The notes under the pieces: generated by a model
Database searches by the model: none
The model's input: the letters and a program-made list of their open reading frames with translations, nothing else
What the model was told of the DNA's origin: nothing
Translations under genes and position numbers: made by a program
Shown: positions 14,504 to 23,547 of the stretch, in pieces
How positions within the stretch are numbered: position 1 is the first letter of the stretch
Layout of the letters: each line of letters begins with the position of its first letter
Origin: Scalindua_A sp046757465
GTDB lineage: Bacteria; Planctomycetota; Brocadiia; Brocadiales; Scalinduaceae
Reading direction: 5' to 3'
DNA length: 32,288 nucleotides
Assembly (NCBI GenBank): GCA_046757465.1
Contig: JBHHYH010000036.1
Span: 1 to 32,288 of the forward strand

Positions 14504-16678
14504 TCACTTCGTGGCTTTTGATAAAGACTTAATGCTTTCATAATTTTTAATAGCATCTGGATTGGAAGGCATCAATGAAAGAGCCCTTTGGAAACACTTA
14601 GTAGCATCCTCTCGCTTACCTGCCTGTGATAATATCACACCAATGTTGTTTAAAACGTCGGATGAATAAGGGTGTAATTCAAGTGCCTTTTGAAAAGATT
14701 TAAAGGCCTCTTCCAGCTTACCCATAGAGTAATACAATCCACCCAGGCCATTATGAATCCTGAAATCACTTGGATTAGAATTATGTGACTTCTCATAATT
14801 CTTCAAAGCGCCATCCGTATTTCCTGCCGAAACCTCAATTTCTGCCAGTAATCTTAAAAGAATAGCGGCTTCAACGGCGTTATGATTCTCTGCTAATTTG
14901 TTTTCCAGGTATCTTCGAGCAGAATTCACATCACATGTATTATGCCTCATCATAGACAATCTAATAGATGCCTCAAAGCTTTTTGGAAGGACTTCAAGGA
15001 TATCTTCTAGATACTTTTGTGCACTACCAGCGCCTCCAATTTTTTTTGCTATCATTGCCCGATCAAGTAATATCTCCTTGTACTTATCATCATCCCTTCT
15101 GTAAAGTGGGAATTCATAAATAATACCCCTCTGGTCTTTGATAGTTCTTCCCTGATTATCAGTAATCTTAAAGCTTTTTAAGAAGTTATAAGGAATGCCG
15201 ATTGTATCCTGAAGTCTGTTAATATTCCAACCATCATTCACCTTGTAATTATAAAAGAGCAGCAACTCTGGAGGCTTTTCTCTCATAGAGTCAAGGATTT
15301 CTTTTTCTTTAAGAATTTGCCCTTGATGTGCGTAGAGAATGAGATAATCAGTATTGAAGGCTTCACGCTTTGCGTATAAATAGATAGAAGGTTGATCTCC
15401 CCATACAAAGAGCTTTTCACTTTCTTCGGAATTTTGTTGAATATATTGGCCAATGGATTCAGGAAGACGGAACAACATCCCAAGCATAGGCCCAAGGTAA
15501 CCAAAGATATTCCTCTGGCTTTTTGAAAACGATTTGACAATGATATCTCCAATCTTAATTGATTCAATACCCAGGAACACTATCATCGTCCATCCCAAGA
15601 CACCACTATTTAAAAGGTATGGCCACATATCCCATATAGTTTTTGCTGCGAGAATACTGACAGGTGCCCAACAAGGATTAATATGGGGAGTATAGTAGTT
15701 CTTTTGGGCCTGTTGCATTAATACGAAAACTATAAGAAGTAGAAAAATTGAGAAAGTAAAGTAGTCAAACTTTATGAACAAGTACGGTACTTGTACGGCT
15801 GCCAGTATAAGAATTAGATATAAATCCTTAATTGCTGGCAACATAAACTTTTTAAAACTTAACCATTGAATCTGAAGGCTCTTGTTAAGATGATTTTTTA
15901 TGTAAGGATCGTATAATCTTAGACTTTCAGGTACATGTTTAACCAGAAATTCCAGTTTCAATTTACCTAAAATATTGATGAGAAGACTAATAACTGGTGC
16001 AAAAGTTAATAGTAAGTATTTTATTTTACCATATTTTTTAAGGATAACTAAAGGCAGCAAGTTAAATCCTATAAAAGCTATTAAATAACTGCCTAATGAC
16101 ATATATATATCAGTTGCAAAAACAAAAGTTGCTGGCAAAAGAATACCAAATAGTAAAGCCGGAGATTTCATCTGAACAGCCCATGCGGACATCAAGCCTG
16201 AAAGCATAAAATACCAAAAGTTCCCAGTGGCGAACCCGTAATACGTAAAAATGATACTAAGGTTTATCGGAAGAATGAAAAAGTGTTCACCATAGGTCAG
16301 TGCAAAGAGTGTATTGGGAATTGCAATTATTATAGCAAAGATTAAGGCCGCAATAAATGAGAGGGTAAAGTTATGTAAAAAGCAGTAAGTTAGCCAGTAA
16401 ATGGATATTACTGTTAAGCAGTACCAGACAGTTTTGAAATATTGCAATGACTTAAGTTTTTTATTACCTAAATAATTATATATAGCTCCTGCAATTATTG
16501 GGATACCAAAATAACCGTATGTAAAAAAAAAGTTTTTGTATAATCTCACACCTCTTTTCCAAAATACGGCTAAATAATACCACGTTCCTTCATCTTCCGA
16601 TAGAGGTTTGCTTGTTAATGGGAAGCTCAATATTAAACTTAAAAAAAATAATATTCCTATCGCTATTAGATGAGTCAT
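14504..16678 (-). CDS. GT-C-type membrane glycosyltransferase with C-terminal TPR domain
   Basis: 724 aa. A hydrophobic helix (4-20) is followed by PLSEDEGTWYY: the acidic pair at 28-30 in the first periplasmic loop is what GT-C (PMT/ArnT-like) enzymes use to bind metal and polyprenyl-phosphate sugar. About 10 transmembrane helices span 1-390. A soluble region follows (EKLFVWGDQPSIYLYAKREAFNTDY near 420-445). Residues about 545-715 are tetratricopeptide repeats (NYEKSHNSNPSDFRIHNGLG; SFQKALELHPYSSDVLNNIG; CFQRALSLMPSNPDAIKNYE). It probably transfers a sugar from a lipid carrier outside the inner membrane; acceptor unknown. The layout parallels the membrane protein at 21736-23535. The ribosome-binding site (AGGAAGGA) is about 12 nt upstream, rather far. 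Confidence 0.78.
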   Translation of the reverse strand: MTHLIAIGILFFLSLILSFPLTSKPLSEDEGTWYYLAVFWKRGVRLYKNFFFTYGYFGIPIIAGAIYNYLGNKKLKSLQYFKTVWYCLTVISIYWLTYCFLHNFTLSFIAALIFAIIIAIPNTLFALTYGEHFFILPINLSIIFTYYGFATGNFWYFMLSGLMSAWAVQMKSPALLFGILLPATFVFATDIYMSLGSYLIAFIGFNLLPLVILKKYGKIKYLLLTFAPVISLLINILGKLKLEFLVKHVPESLRLYDPYIKNHLNKSLQIQWLSFKKFMLPAIKDLYLILILAAVQVPYLFIKFDYFTFSIFLLLIVFVLMQQAQKNYYTPHINPCWAPVSILAAKTIWDMWPYLLNSGVLGWTMIVFLGIESIKIGDIIVKSFSKSQRNIFGYLGPMLGMLFRLPESIGQYIQQNSEESEKLFVWGDQPSIYLYAKREAFNTDYLILYAHQGQILKEKEILDSMREKPPELLLFYNYKVNDGWNINRLQDTIGIPYNFLKSFKITDNQGRTIKDQRGIIYEFPLYRRDDDKYKEILLDRAMIAKKIGGAGSAQKYLEDILEVLPKSFEASIRLSMMRHNTCDVNSARRYLENKLAENHNAVEAAILLRLLAEIEVSAGNTDGALKNYEKSHNSNPSDFRIHNGLGGLYYSMGKLEEAFKSFQKALELHPYSSDVLNNIGVILSQAGKREDATKCFQRALSLMPSNPDAIKNYESIKSLSKATK

Positions 16679-17312
16679 CTTAAAACAATATTCCTTCCTT
16701 TAAATGGTAAATTCTGGGAATCGTTCAAGAATCCACAATCTTTGGATTAGACAATAAGATCAAGTGGTTCCATTGCAACCGCACCAATCAGCGCATATCT
16801 TATTCGACTGTACTACTCCCAAAAAAAGACCTTTTTTTACATATTCCAACTTCAAATCCCTAAATTATTATTTTCTTTTGGTATGATTCCTCGTTTGAAT
16901 ATTTCACTATGTGTTTTTATAATAGAAGGAATTCAAAATCGTTTATTAAATCCACAAAAAGGACCAAAAGAGTGGACATAAAGGGTATTGCGCATATTAC
17001 GTGCCAAAATATAATTGTTCCTACAGAAATAAGCTGATGAAAGTTGTGTTTCTGAATAACAAATGCAAGGCGTAAAAACGAATATTTCAAACAAGTATAT
17101 CTTGCGCTTTTTTAGCAGATGAAGATACTTCAAAAATTCGCTGAACGGGATTTTTGTGGAAATAAAAGAGCACTGAGAAAAACTGAGAGATCATAGATAT
17201 ATTGCCAAGGAAAGAATTCCTTGAGATTTTATGTAGTGTGGGAATTGTTTGAAGCTGTTTAAAATTATTTTTATAGAAAATCATGTAAGATATTGTTATT
17301 CATCTAATAATT
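16679..17312. other. intergenic region (about 630 bases), no gene seen
   Basis: AT-rich spacer between divergently oriented genes. It has no ORF with plausible coding character or ribosome-binding site, no tRNA and no clear repeat. A possible weak promoter for the plus-strand methyltransferase is TTTGAA (17248) - 17 nt - TTATAG (17271). Confidence 0.4.
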
Positions 17313-18080
17313 ATGTTCAATTTTGGTAAAAACTGGGAAGAATATTCACTTAAAAAGCTTGACCATGTACGGCTGGAACAAGCGATGAATTCCATTTTAG
17401 ACCTGCTTACTGAAGAGGAAATCAAGGCAAAGTCTTTTCTGGACATAGGCTGCGGTACGGGTATTTTTTCCATTGCGGCTCGGAAACTGGGAGCCTACAG
17501 GGTTGTGGGTGTTGACATTAATCCAAAATGTATTGAAGTGGCCCAAAAGAACAGCAAATACTACCTTGAAACAAACTCGCAACCAGAATTTAGAGTTGCC
17601 TCGGCTTTGGATTCAGAGGCTCTTGAAAATCTCGGCAGTTTTGATATTGTCTACGCCTGGGGTTCGTTGCACCATACCGGAAATATGGATGTTGCTATAA
17701 GAAACTCTGGTGAACATGTTAAACAAAACGGCAAACTTATACTTGCAATTTATAACAGACACTTCACATCACCTGTCTGGAAATTTATTAAATGGTTTTA
17801 TAATGTAGTACCCGGTTTTGCAAAAACCATAATGATCTGCATGTTCTGGGTAATTATCCTGATTGCCAAATCTTCAGTTACCGGGAAGAACCCGTTTAAA
17901 ATGGAGCGCGGTATGGATTTCTTTTATGATGTGATAGACTGGGTAGGCGGGTATCCTTATGAATATGCAACAATTCAGGAAATAAAAGGTTTAGTGCAGA
18001 CGCATGGGTTCAAAATATTAAAAACAATCCCGGCGAAGGTTCCTACAGGCTGTAATGAGTTTGTATTTATAAAGAAATAG
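17313..18080 (+). CDS. class I SAM-dependent methyltransferase (UbiG/Methyltransf_11-like)
   Basis: 255 aa. It has motif I LDIGCGTG (43-50), an acidic residue after strand 2 in VVGVDINPKCIEVA (69-82), FDIVYAWGSLHHTGNM (about 110-125) and a strand-5 region NGKLILAIYNRH. The fold and motifs are standard for small-molecule, sugar or lipid methyltransferases. The C-terminal half has a hydrophobic helix (TIMICMFWVIILIA, about 171-184) that suggests membrane contact. It is convergent with, and only 1 base from, the B12-binding radical SAM gene at 18082, and belongs by position to the glycan locus. No Shine-Dalgarno is visible at the ATG. Confidence 0.85.
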   Translation: MFNFGKNWEEYSLKKLDHVRLEQAMNSILDLLTEEEIKAKSFLDIGCGTGIFSIAARKLGAYRVVGVDINPKCIEVAQKNSKYYLETNSQPEFRVASALDSEALENLGSFDIVYAWGSLHHTGNMDVAIRNSGEHVKQNGKLILAIYNRHFTSPVWKFIKWFYNVVPGFAKTIMICMFWVIILIAKSSVTGKNPFKMERGMDFFYDVIDWVGGYPYEYATIQEIKGLVQTHGFKILKTIPAKVPTGCNEFVFIKK

Positions 18081-18081
18081 A

Positions 18082-19536
18082 TTATTCCGGTGTTTTCAGA
18101 TTGTGTTTTACAGAATATAACCATTCCCTTACATATTCTTTAAGGACTTCAATATATTCTTTTAAGGAATATTTAACAGGAAATATTTTACTGCTTAAGC
18201 AATAACCTTGAGACAGGAAATGTATCAATTCAAATAACTTGTTGGGTCTGAAAAAGATTAAGTGATTTAGAATTATATTCCTGAAAATAGGAAGCTTTAC
18301 ACAAAATGTACCCAACAGCATAAGATTATATTGAATCTTTTTCTCCTCTTTAGAAAAACAATTAAGGGCAGAATATTGGCTGAACGAAAAGAGAGAATTA
18401 ACTCCATTACTAAGCATATTTTCTCTTTTTACTTTTTCTCCCAGCGGCGTTCCCGGAAAAGGGATAAAAATGCAAAAACCCGGATTATCGCATTTCGATC
18501 GAATGGCAATCTCAATGGTCTTTTTTTCGTCTTCTAATGTTGAGTTGGGCAAAGCAACAATGCAGGCACTCAAAATATTAATCCCAGCATCCTTAATAAT
18601 GGAAAAATTCTTAAGAAGTTTTTCATTTGAAATATTCCTGCGGAGCATGCTTCTCCGAATCTCTTCATTTCCGGATTCAATGGACATGCCGAGAGAATGG
18701 CATCCCGCTCTTTTTAACAGCTTGGCCATCTCTTCTGACACATTATCCGCTCTAAGCAAAGCATAAAAAGGAATATGAACCTCCTTGCGATATTTCTCAA
18801 CAAATTCCAGAAACCAGTCATCCACTTTGTATAAAAAAGTATCATCGCTAAATCTAATAAACTGTATAGGATAATTTCCCCTGACGATTTTTATTTCTTC
18901 AATAACGTTATCAACACTCCTTCTCCTGAAAGTTTGATTTCCGCGATATACATTATTATATTTCGAATTGAAACAATAAGTACAGTTATATAAACATCCC
19001 CGGCTGGTATAGAAGGATAATACTTTTAGAATTCTAAATTCCTTTCTATTAGAAACGATATTGCGGTCGATGAATGGTAAATTATCCAGGTCTGTGATCA
19101 AGGGGTTTAATTCCAATTTACCTGACGTTTTAGTGACTATATTTTTGATATTATCAATCGAACCGTGTTGTGCCAATCTCTCCAGCAGATCCATTATGGC
19201 AATTTCTCCTTCACCGACACAGATAGCGTCTAAAGTGGGGTGGTTAATAACTTCTTTGAAGAAGGTTGGATGCGGGCCTCCCAGCAAAGTAAAAATACCG
19301 AGTTTATTTTTTACTCGATCTATCAGTGGAAGTAAATCCTTGATGTCCGAAGTCATAGAGCTGAAGCCTACAACATCAGGTTTAAATTCTTTTATAGCGC
19401 CGAATACATCCTCTCTCATGTTAATGCCAAAACCGACCTCATAATCATGCTTTTTCAAGACGGCGCTTAATTGCATGACACCCATTGGCTCAGCAAAATA
19501 ATCATTATTAATAACCAAGAATATTTTTTTATTCAT
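18082..19536 (-). CDS. B12-binding-domain radical SAM protein (copy 1 of 3)
   Basis: 484 aa from the ATG at 19536. An N-terminal cobalamin-binding Rossmann domain (about 1-130, with LLGGPHPTFF) precedes a radical SAM core whose cluster motif is RGCLYNCTYC (Cys181, 185, 188; CX3CX2C). Later SAM-core motifs are MSIESGNEEIRR and FIPFPGTPLGEKV. Members of this class carry out methylations at unactivated carbon, ring contractions or other rearrangements on lipids, sugars or antibiotics. The classic DXHXXG cobalamin motif is absent, as is usual in this subgroup. It is clearly paralogous to the protein at 23548-24963. An in-frame start at 19620 adds 28 unsupported residues; neither start has a good Shine-Dalgarno. 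It is the last gene of the minus-strand run, about 157 nt after the preceding one. Confidence 0.87.
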   Translation of the reverse strand: MNKKIFLVINNDYFAEPMGVMQLSAVLKKHDYEVGFGINMREDVFGAIKEFKPDVVGFSSMTSDIKDLLPLIDRVKNKLGIFTLLGGPHPTFFKEVINHPTLDAICVGEGEIAIMDLLERLAQHGSIDNIKNIVTKTSGKLELNPLITDLDNLPFIDRNIVSNRKEFRILKVLSFYTSRGCLYNCTYCFNSKYNNVYRGNQTFRRRSVDNVIEEIKIVRGNYPIQFIRFSDDTFLYKVDDWFLEFVEKYRKEVHIPFYALLRADNVSEEMAKLLKRAGCHSLGMSIESGNEEIRRSMLRRNISNEKLLKNFSIIKDAGINILSACIVALPNSTLEDEKKTIEIAIRSKCDNPGFCIFIPFPGTPLGEKVKRENMLSNGVNSLFSFSQYSALNCFSKEEKKIQYNLMLLGTFCVKLPIFRNIILNHLIFFRPNKLFELIHFLSQGYCLSSKIFPVKYSLKEYIEVLKEYVREWLYSVKHNLKTPE

Positions 19537-19693
19537 TTTTGACAGACAATACATAAGAAGGTCTAACCTAAATGCATTTGTAGACTCCCGAGTAAAGGTA
19601 TACAGGAAGAAAACAAACAATAGTACTATTCATTGTAATTTTCTTGAGTTGGATATGTACTTAAAACATAGGTTAGCCCTTAAATGTAACTGC

Positions 19694-20545
19694 CTATAAC
19701 TTAAAAGCAGCAAAGTCCACACACATCATTTCCAACTCATCAACAGGCATACCCCGGAATCGTTTGTCGAATTTCATTATTTCATTTTGCCTCAAATCAC
19801 ATACCCAAGTATTGATTCGATTAGCCAGGTTTATTCCATTTCCTTGAAAGGCTTTTAAAAAATCTACTGTACGCCAACGATTAACGTAGTGTGATTTACG
19901 ATGCCCACTAAAAATCTTTTCCGTCATAATATCGTCAAACTCCAGAAAATTGAGCGTTCCATGGTAAGCATGATCCATAAAATCTATGATGTGAAAAGTA
20001 AGCCCTCCCTGTCTCAAAACCCTTGCCATCTCAGATATGGCTTTTTCTGGAGACCTTAAATGTTCAAAGCACGCAATAGAATAGATAACATCCACAGAAT
20101 TATCTTGAAATGGTAGTTTTTCGCAACCTACAGGGGTATGAAAAATAACAGAATTCAGAAACTCATCTACGCATGGTGCGCGAACCAAAGACTCGGAGAG
20201 ATCACTCCACTCTTTCTTCTTAAGAAGTTTGTCAATTGATTGTAATACTTTACGATTGGAAGGATGGAGAGATTCGACATCAACCCCGAAGCACCTAGTA
20301 GCTCCCGCACGGTAAGCAAGATAAAGCAGGCCAAGGTCCTTTCCAAACCCTATCTCTAATACCTCCTTCCCCTCACACGGCTTCTTTGCAACTTTTTCTA
20401 ACAACTTTAAACAACGTCTATAGTTTATCAAATGGTATCTTGCCCGCCTTGAGTAAGTTACAAAGGCACGTGCCCATTCCCACCCACTTAACAAACTTTG
20501 CATAAATGGATTGTAGATTAATTTATATCTCAAAGTTTTAGCCAT
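19694..20545 (-). CDS. SAM-dependent methyltransferase (Methyltransf_11-like)
   Basis: 283 aa. Motif I is VLEIGFGKD (62-70), followed by CFGVDVESLHP with the acidic residue after strand 2. DVIYSIACFEHLRSPEKAISEMARVLRQGG (about 150-180) is the signature of the Methyltransf_11 group. The N-terminus (1-50) is basic and Tyr/Arg-rich. A GAP/GHG-type sugar-methyltransferase or lipid role is possible but not shown. Shine-Dalgarno AAGGAG precedes the ATG. The gene begins 8 nt after the stop of the SPASM protein at 20554, so the two are surely in one transcript. Confidence 0.85.
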   Translation of the reverse strand: MAKTLRYKLIYNPFMQSLLSGWEWARAFVTYSRRARYHLINYRRCLKLLEKVAKKPCEGKEVLEIGFGKDLGLLYLAYRAGATRCFGVDVESLHPSNRKVLQSIDKLLKKKEWSDLSESLVRAPCVDEFLNSVIFHTPVGCEKLPFQDNSVDVIYSIACFEHLRSPEKAISEMARVLRQGGLTFHIIDFMDHAYHGTLNFLEFDDIMTEKIFSGHRKSHYVNRWRTVDFLKAFQGNGINLANRINTWVCDLRQNEIMKFDKRFRGMPVDELEMMCVDFAAFKL

Positions 20546-20553
20546 ATTGCTCC

Positions 20554-21630
20554 TTAGTTCATAAAATCCCGTCTCTTAAAATCATTAAATATATCATATA
20601 CACTTCTTGGAATACATTCTTTACAACGATAGTATTTTTTAATATTATGTTTGATTTCTTTTCTAAAAGCAGATATTCTCTTACCATTCCAGATGGTTTT
20701 AAAATCCTGGGCATAAATATTTCCTATAGCAGACTTTTGGCTGTGTAACGCACAGCAAGGAAGAACATCACCATCTAAGGTAATAAAGACAGTTGTCCAT
20801 GGTTCCATGCAAATTTTATCGGAAAGAGGATATACATATCTATTCTGATATTTCTTACACAGGTCTAAAAAATTGTTTTCCCAAAAACTGATGTTAGTAT
20901 TAATTTGGTACTTTTGTGCCAACCTTTTTGCTCTCGAAAGTTCCTTTTTTAACAGCCTTTCGTCAACATTAACTGAAAATTCTTCATTATTATTATGAGC
21001 CTCCTGCTCCAACTGTAAGAAAAATATTTTGCCAACATTCAAATCATGCGCTATTTCAATAAATTTTGAAAGTTTCCGATAATTATCCTCCTGAACCACT
21101 ACGTGTATTGCAAGAACAGGATGTTTCCTTTTGCGTCCATTCTTGGCGTGATTCACAAGTTCAATACCCTCCAGGATTTGATCAAACACATCGGCCCTTC
21201 TAATTAGCTTATAAGTGTCTCTATCATACCCATCAATTGATACACTCAGTTGCCTTAGAGATGAATCTATGATATTATCATATTCCTTTTTTAGGAGTGT
21301 GCCATTAGTTGTTAAATAAGTATGTATTTTTTTCTGAACGCAATATTCAATCATTTCATAGGCATTAGGCGCAAGTAACGGCTCACCTAGGCCACCAATA
21401 CCAACAACGAGAGGGTTTATTTGATCGATAATATATTTAAATTTCTCTGAGTCAAAGTACTTGATTTGCTGAGGTATATTATTAACTCTCGGACAAATTT
21501 TACAATTTAAGTTACATTGATTAGTAAATTCCGTAAGTATATGTCTAGGCATACCAAAAACTTTGTTCGTTTTTAACAAAACATTAATACCGGAACTTAC
21601 TAAACTTATTTTCTTTAAATCAACCATCAT
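20554..21630 (-). CDS. radical SAM/SPASM-domain protein (copy 1 of 2)
   Basis: 358 aa. The radical SAM motif is CNLNCKIC (Cys39, 43, 46) after a short N-terminal segment. The core includes VGIGGLGEPLLAP and an SxDGYDRDTYKLIRR segment. The C-terminal SPASM part carries extra cysteines (KICMEPWTT, VLPCCALH, YYRCKECIP), consistent with auxiliary Fe-S clusters. SPASM proteins usually modify peptides or small molecules; those in polysaccharide clusters are often sugar or lipid dehydrogenases/epimerases. The substrate is not identifiable here. There is an 8-nt gap to the methyltransferase downstream, and the gene lies 105 nt after the preceding GT-C gene. Confidence 0.88.
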   Translation of the reverse strand: MMVDLKKISLVSSGINVLLKTNKVFGMPRHILTEFTNQCNLNCKICPRVNNIPQQIKYFDSEKFKYIIDQINPLVVGIGGLGEPLLAPNAYEMIEYCVQKKIHTYLTTNGTLLKKEYDNIIDSSLRQLSVSIDGYDRDTYKLIRRADVFDQILEGIELVNHAKNGRKRKHPVLAIHVVVQEDNYRKLSKFIEIAHDLNVGKIFFLQLEQEAHNNNEEFSVNVDERLLKKELSRAKRLAQKYQINTNISFWENNFLDLCKKYQNRYVYPLSDKICMEPWTTVFITLDGDVLPCCALHSQKSAIGNIYAQDFKTIWNGKRISAFRKEIKHNIKKYYRCKECIPRSVYDIFNDFKRRDFMN

Positions 21631-21735
21631 GTTTTACTCTTTCAAAGAATATTAAACAAACATTTGGACAACCTTATCTCTGAGATTGTGAAAGTATTTT
21701 ACGAAAATATTAACCGGCTAATTTAATTCAAATAT

Positions 21736-23535
21736 TTAAACTGGATGCGCTATTTTCTTCCAATCATTTGTCAAGAAATGAAGCTTCTCTTGGGCAGATT
21801 CTGACAACTTATCTATTCTGTTCTCGTTTACAATCCGGTTGATACAAACGATATAATCCTCTCTTGATAATAAACCTCCATTGAACTTCACATTCAATTC
21901 AGGATTTCCTCCTATAAGAGCTTCGTTGTCTTCTGAATAAACTTCCTTTTCTTTTCCCTTTAACTTGTACAACGGATAAATGTCATAAAATACCCTGTCT
22001 ATTTCATAATTAAGGCCTATCGTTTTCTTAACGAAACTAGGATTAAATGTTCCATCCATATCCACAATATAAACGGGACTGTAATAATCTATATCTTCCA
22101 GTATCCACCGTCTCCAGACAGGGCCGTAATAACTATCGTTTATGCGATAGTCAGTATGTAGAGCCTGTTCCAGGCGAGGCCCCAGAGCAGAACGACGTTG
22201 TGCGTAAACATATAACTCATGATGATATCCCCACATGAGGATTCGGTCGTCTGGTTTAGTGTTATCCTTTATGTACTTTGCAATCAATTCTACCGCCAAA
22301 AATCCGAGAGTTAGCTTGTGACGCATAACTGAAAATCTGTGTAGATGGTACTTAAGGGAGTCAAAGAGTACATAATATCTGAAGAAATCTAAAGTGGAGA
22401 TAGTATAAGCGACTATGCATAGTACAATTCCACACAATATATACCACGCGGGCTCCAGACTATTATAATAAAGTAACTGACCGAGACCTACTCCCGCACC
22501 AATACTTATCGCAGGCAATAACATGAAGAAATGCGACATATAGAATTTTTTCTGTATAATAAGCGTCAGGAAATTTGAAACAAGCATTATGAATATAAAT
22601 AAATTAAGCCGTGACCATCCTCCGATTAAGCAGTAAATAAAGAAGAAAGCGAATGATACTCCAGGCCCCATAAAGAAAGTGCCCATTTGAAATAATTTTT
22701 TGATATTCAGGCCAGATATTCCCTCTTCTATGTTAAAATCGCCTAACATTTTTTTGCGGTAGCATCCCATTAAATAAAACGGATTAAAATAACTCATAAG
22801 AAGTTTATAGTCCCTAACCTTTGCATAGGCAACAAGTAGATACAAACCTGCACCCAGCGCAAAACCTGTACATCCCGTAAGGAAATGCAATATCTGCAAT
22901 TTTAAATCAGAAATAAAAAAGAAAGGGCTTATCAGGATGACAAAAGTATCAACCAAATGAGTAATCTTCATGGAAAACACTGTGATAGGCAATAATAGCC
23001 CTCCCAAAAATGACAACGCTATACTGTCGGTCTTGACCCCCATACTAATACACATAATTGCAGCTAGAAGTAACGGGACGGTTAATTGTTCTGTATGGGT
23101 CTGACAGGAATCAAGATATGGAGACAAAGACATAATTAAGTAGGCAAATCCGGCCAATAGCGCCGGAAAGGGCCCCCACATCAACCATACCCAAGTTATA
23201 ATCAATCCAAGGCTAATACACGAAGGTAAGAAATATGCAAGCCGGAAAGACCTGACATTATTCCCGAAGAAAAAATAACCCAAGCGGACAAGTACACGTA
23301 CACCGCATTTCGCTACAAAAGGGGTCCAACCACCAAACCATATTGGAACCCCATCCACAATCCTAAATTGAGATTGTCGAAAACGATGCCCGAGGCGTCC
23401 TAGAAGAACCCAGTAAATAGAATGTCCCGTATCGGGGTGGAGTGGAAGGGCATAAAGTCTATAATGTGCCAGCCCGTTTACGACAAGGAGAACTATTATT
23501 CCAAGAAACAAATACTCATTTGTCATTGAATCCAA
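21736..23535 (-). CDS. GT-C-like polytopic membrane protein
   Basis: 599 aa. Start TTG at 23535 (AGAGG 5 nt upstream); an ATG at 23526 is also possible. The N-terminus holds a transmembrane helix followed by LHPDTGHSIY (Asp35-His38), resembling the acidic first-loop motif of GT-C lipid-linked sugar transferases. About 10 further helices run to about residue 400. A C-terminal soluble region (about 430-599) contains RILMWGYHHELYVYAQRRS, which parallels FVWGDQPSIYLYAKRE of the 724-aa protein at 14504-16678. It lacks that protein's TPR repeats. It probably transfers a sugar from an undecaprenyl-phosphate donor at the periplasmic face. The gene is 12 nt downstream of the B12-binding radical SAM gene. 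Confidence 0.7.
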   Translation of the reverse strand: MDSMTNEYLFLGIIVLLVVNGLAHYRLYALPLHPDTGHSIYWVLLGRLGHRFRQSQFRIVDGVPIWFGGWTPFVAKCGVRVLVRLGYFFFGNNVRSFRLAYFLPSCISLGLIITWVWLMWGPFPALLAGFAYLIMSLSPYLDSCQTHTEQLTVPLLLAAIMCISMGVKTDSIALSFLGGLLLPITVFSMKITHLVDTFVILISPFFFISDLKLQILHFLTGCTGFALGAGLYLLVAYAKVRDYKLLMSYFNPFYLMGCYRKKMLGDFNIEEGISGLNIKKLFQMGTFFMGPGVSFAFFFIYCLIGGWSRLNLFIFIMLVSNFLTLIIQKKFYMSHFFMLLPAISIGAGVGLGQLLYYNSLEPAWYILCGIVLCIVAYTISTLDFFRYYVLFDSLKYHLHRFSVMRHKLTLGFLAVELIAKYIKDNTKPDDRILMWGYHHELYVYAQRRSALGPRLEQALHTDYRINDSYYGPVWRRWILEDIDYYSPVYIVDMDGTFNPSFVKKTIGLNYEIDRVFYDIYPLYKLKGKEKEVYSEDNEALIGGNPELNVKFNGGLLSREDYIVCINRIVNENRIDKLSESAQEKLHFLTNDWKKIAHPV

Positions 23536-23547
23536 AGATTCCTCTTA

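Noticed and set aside
16933..17284. Two overlapping minus-strand ORFs between the GT-C/TPR gene and the methyltransferase
   Set aside because: Low-complexity AT-rich frames without ribosome-binding sites or family resemblance.
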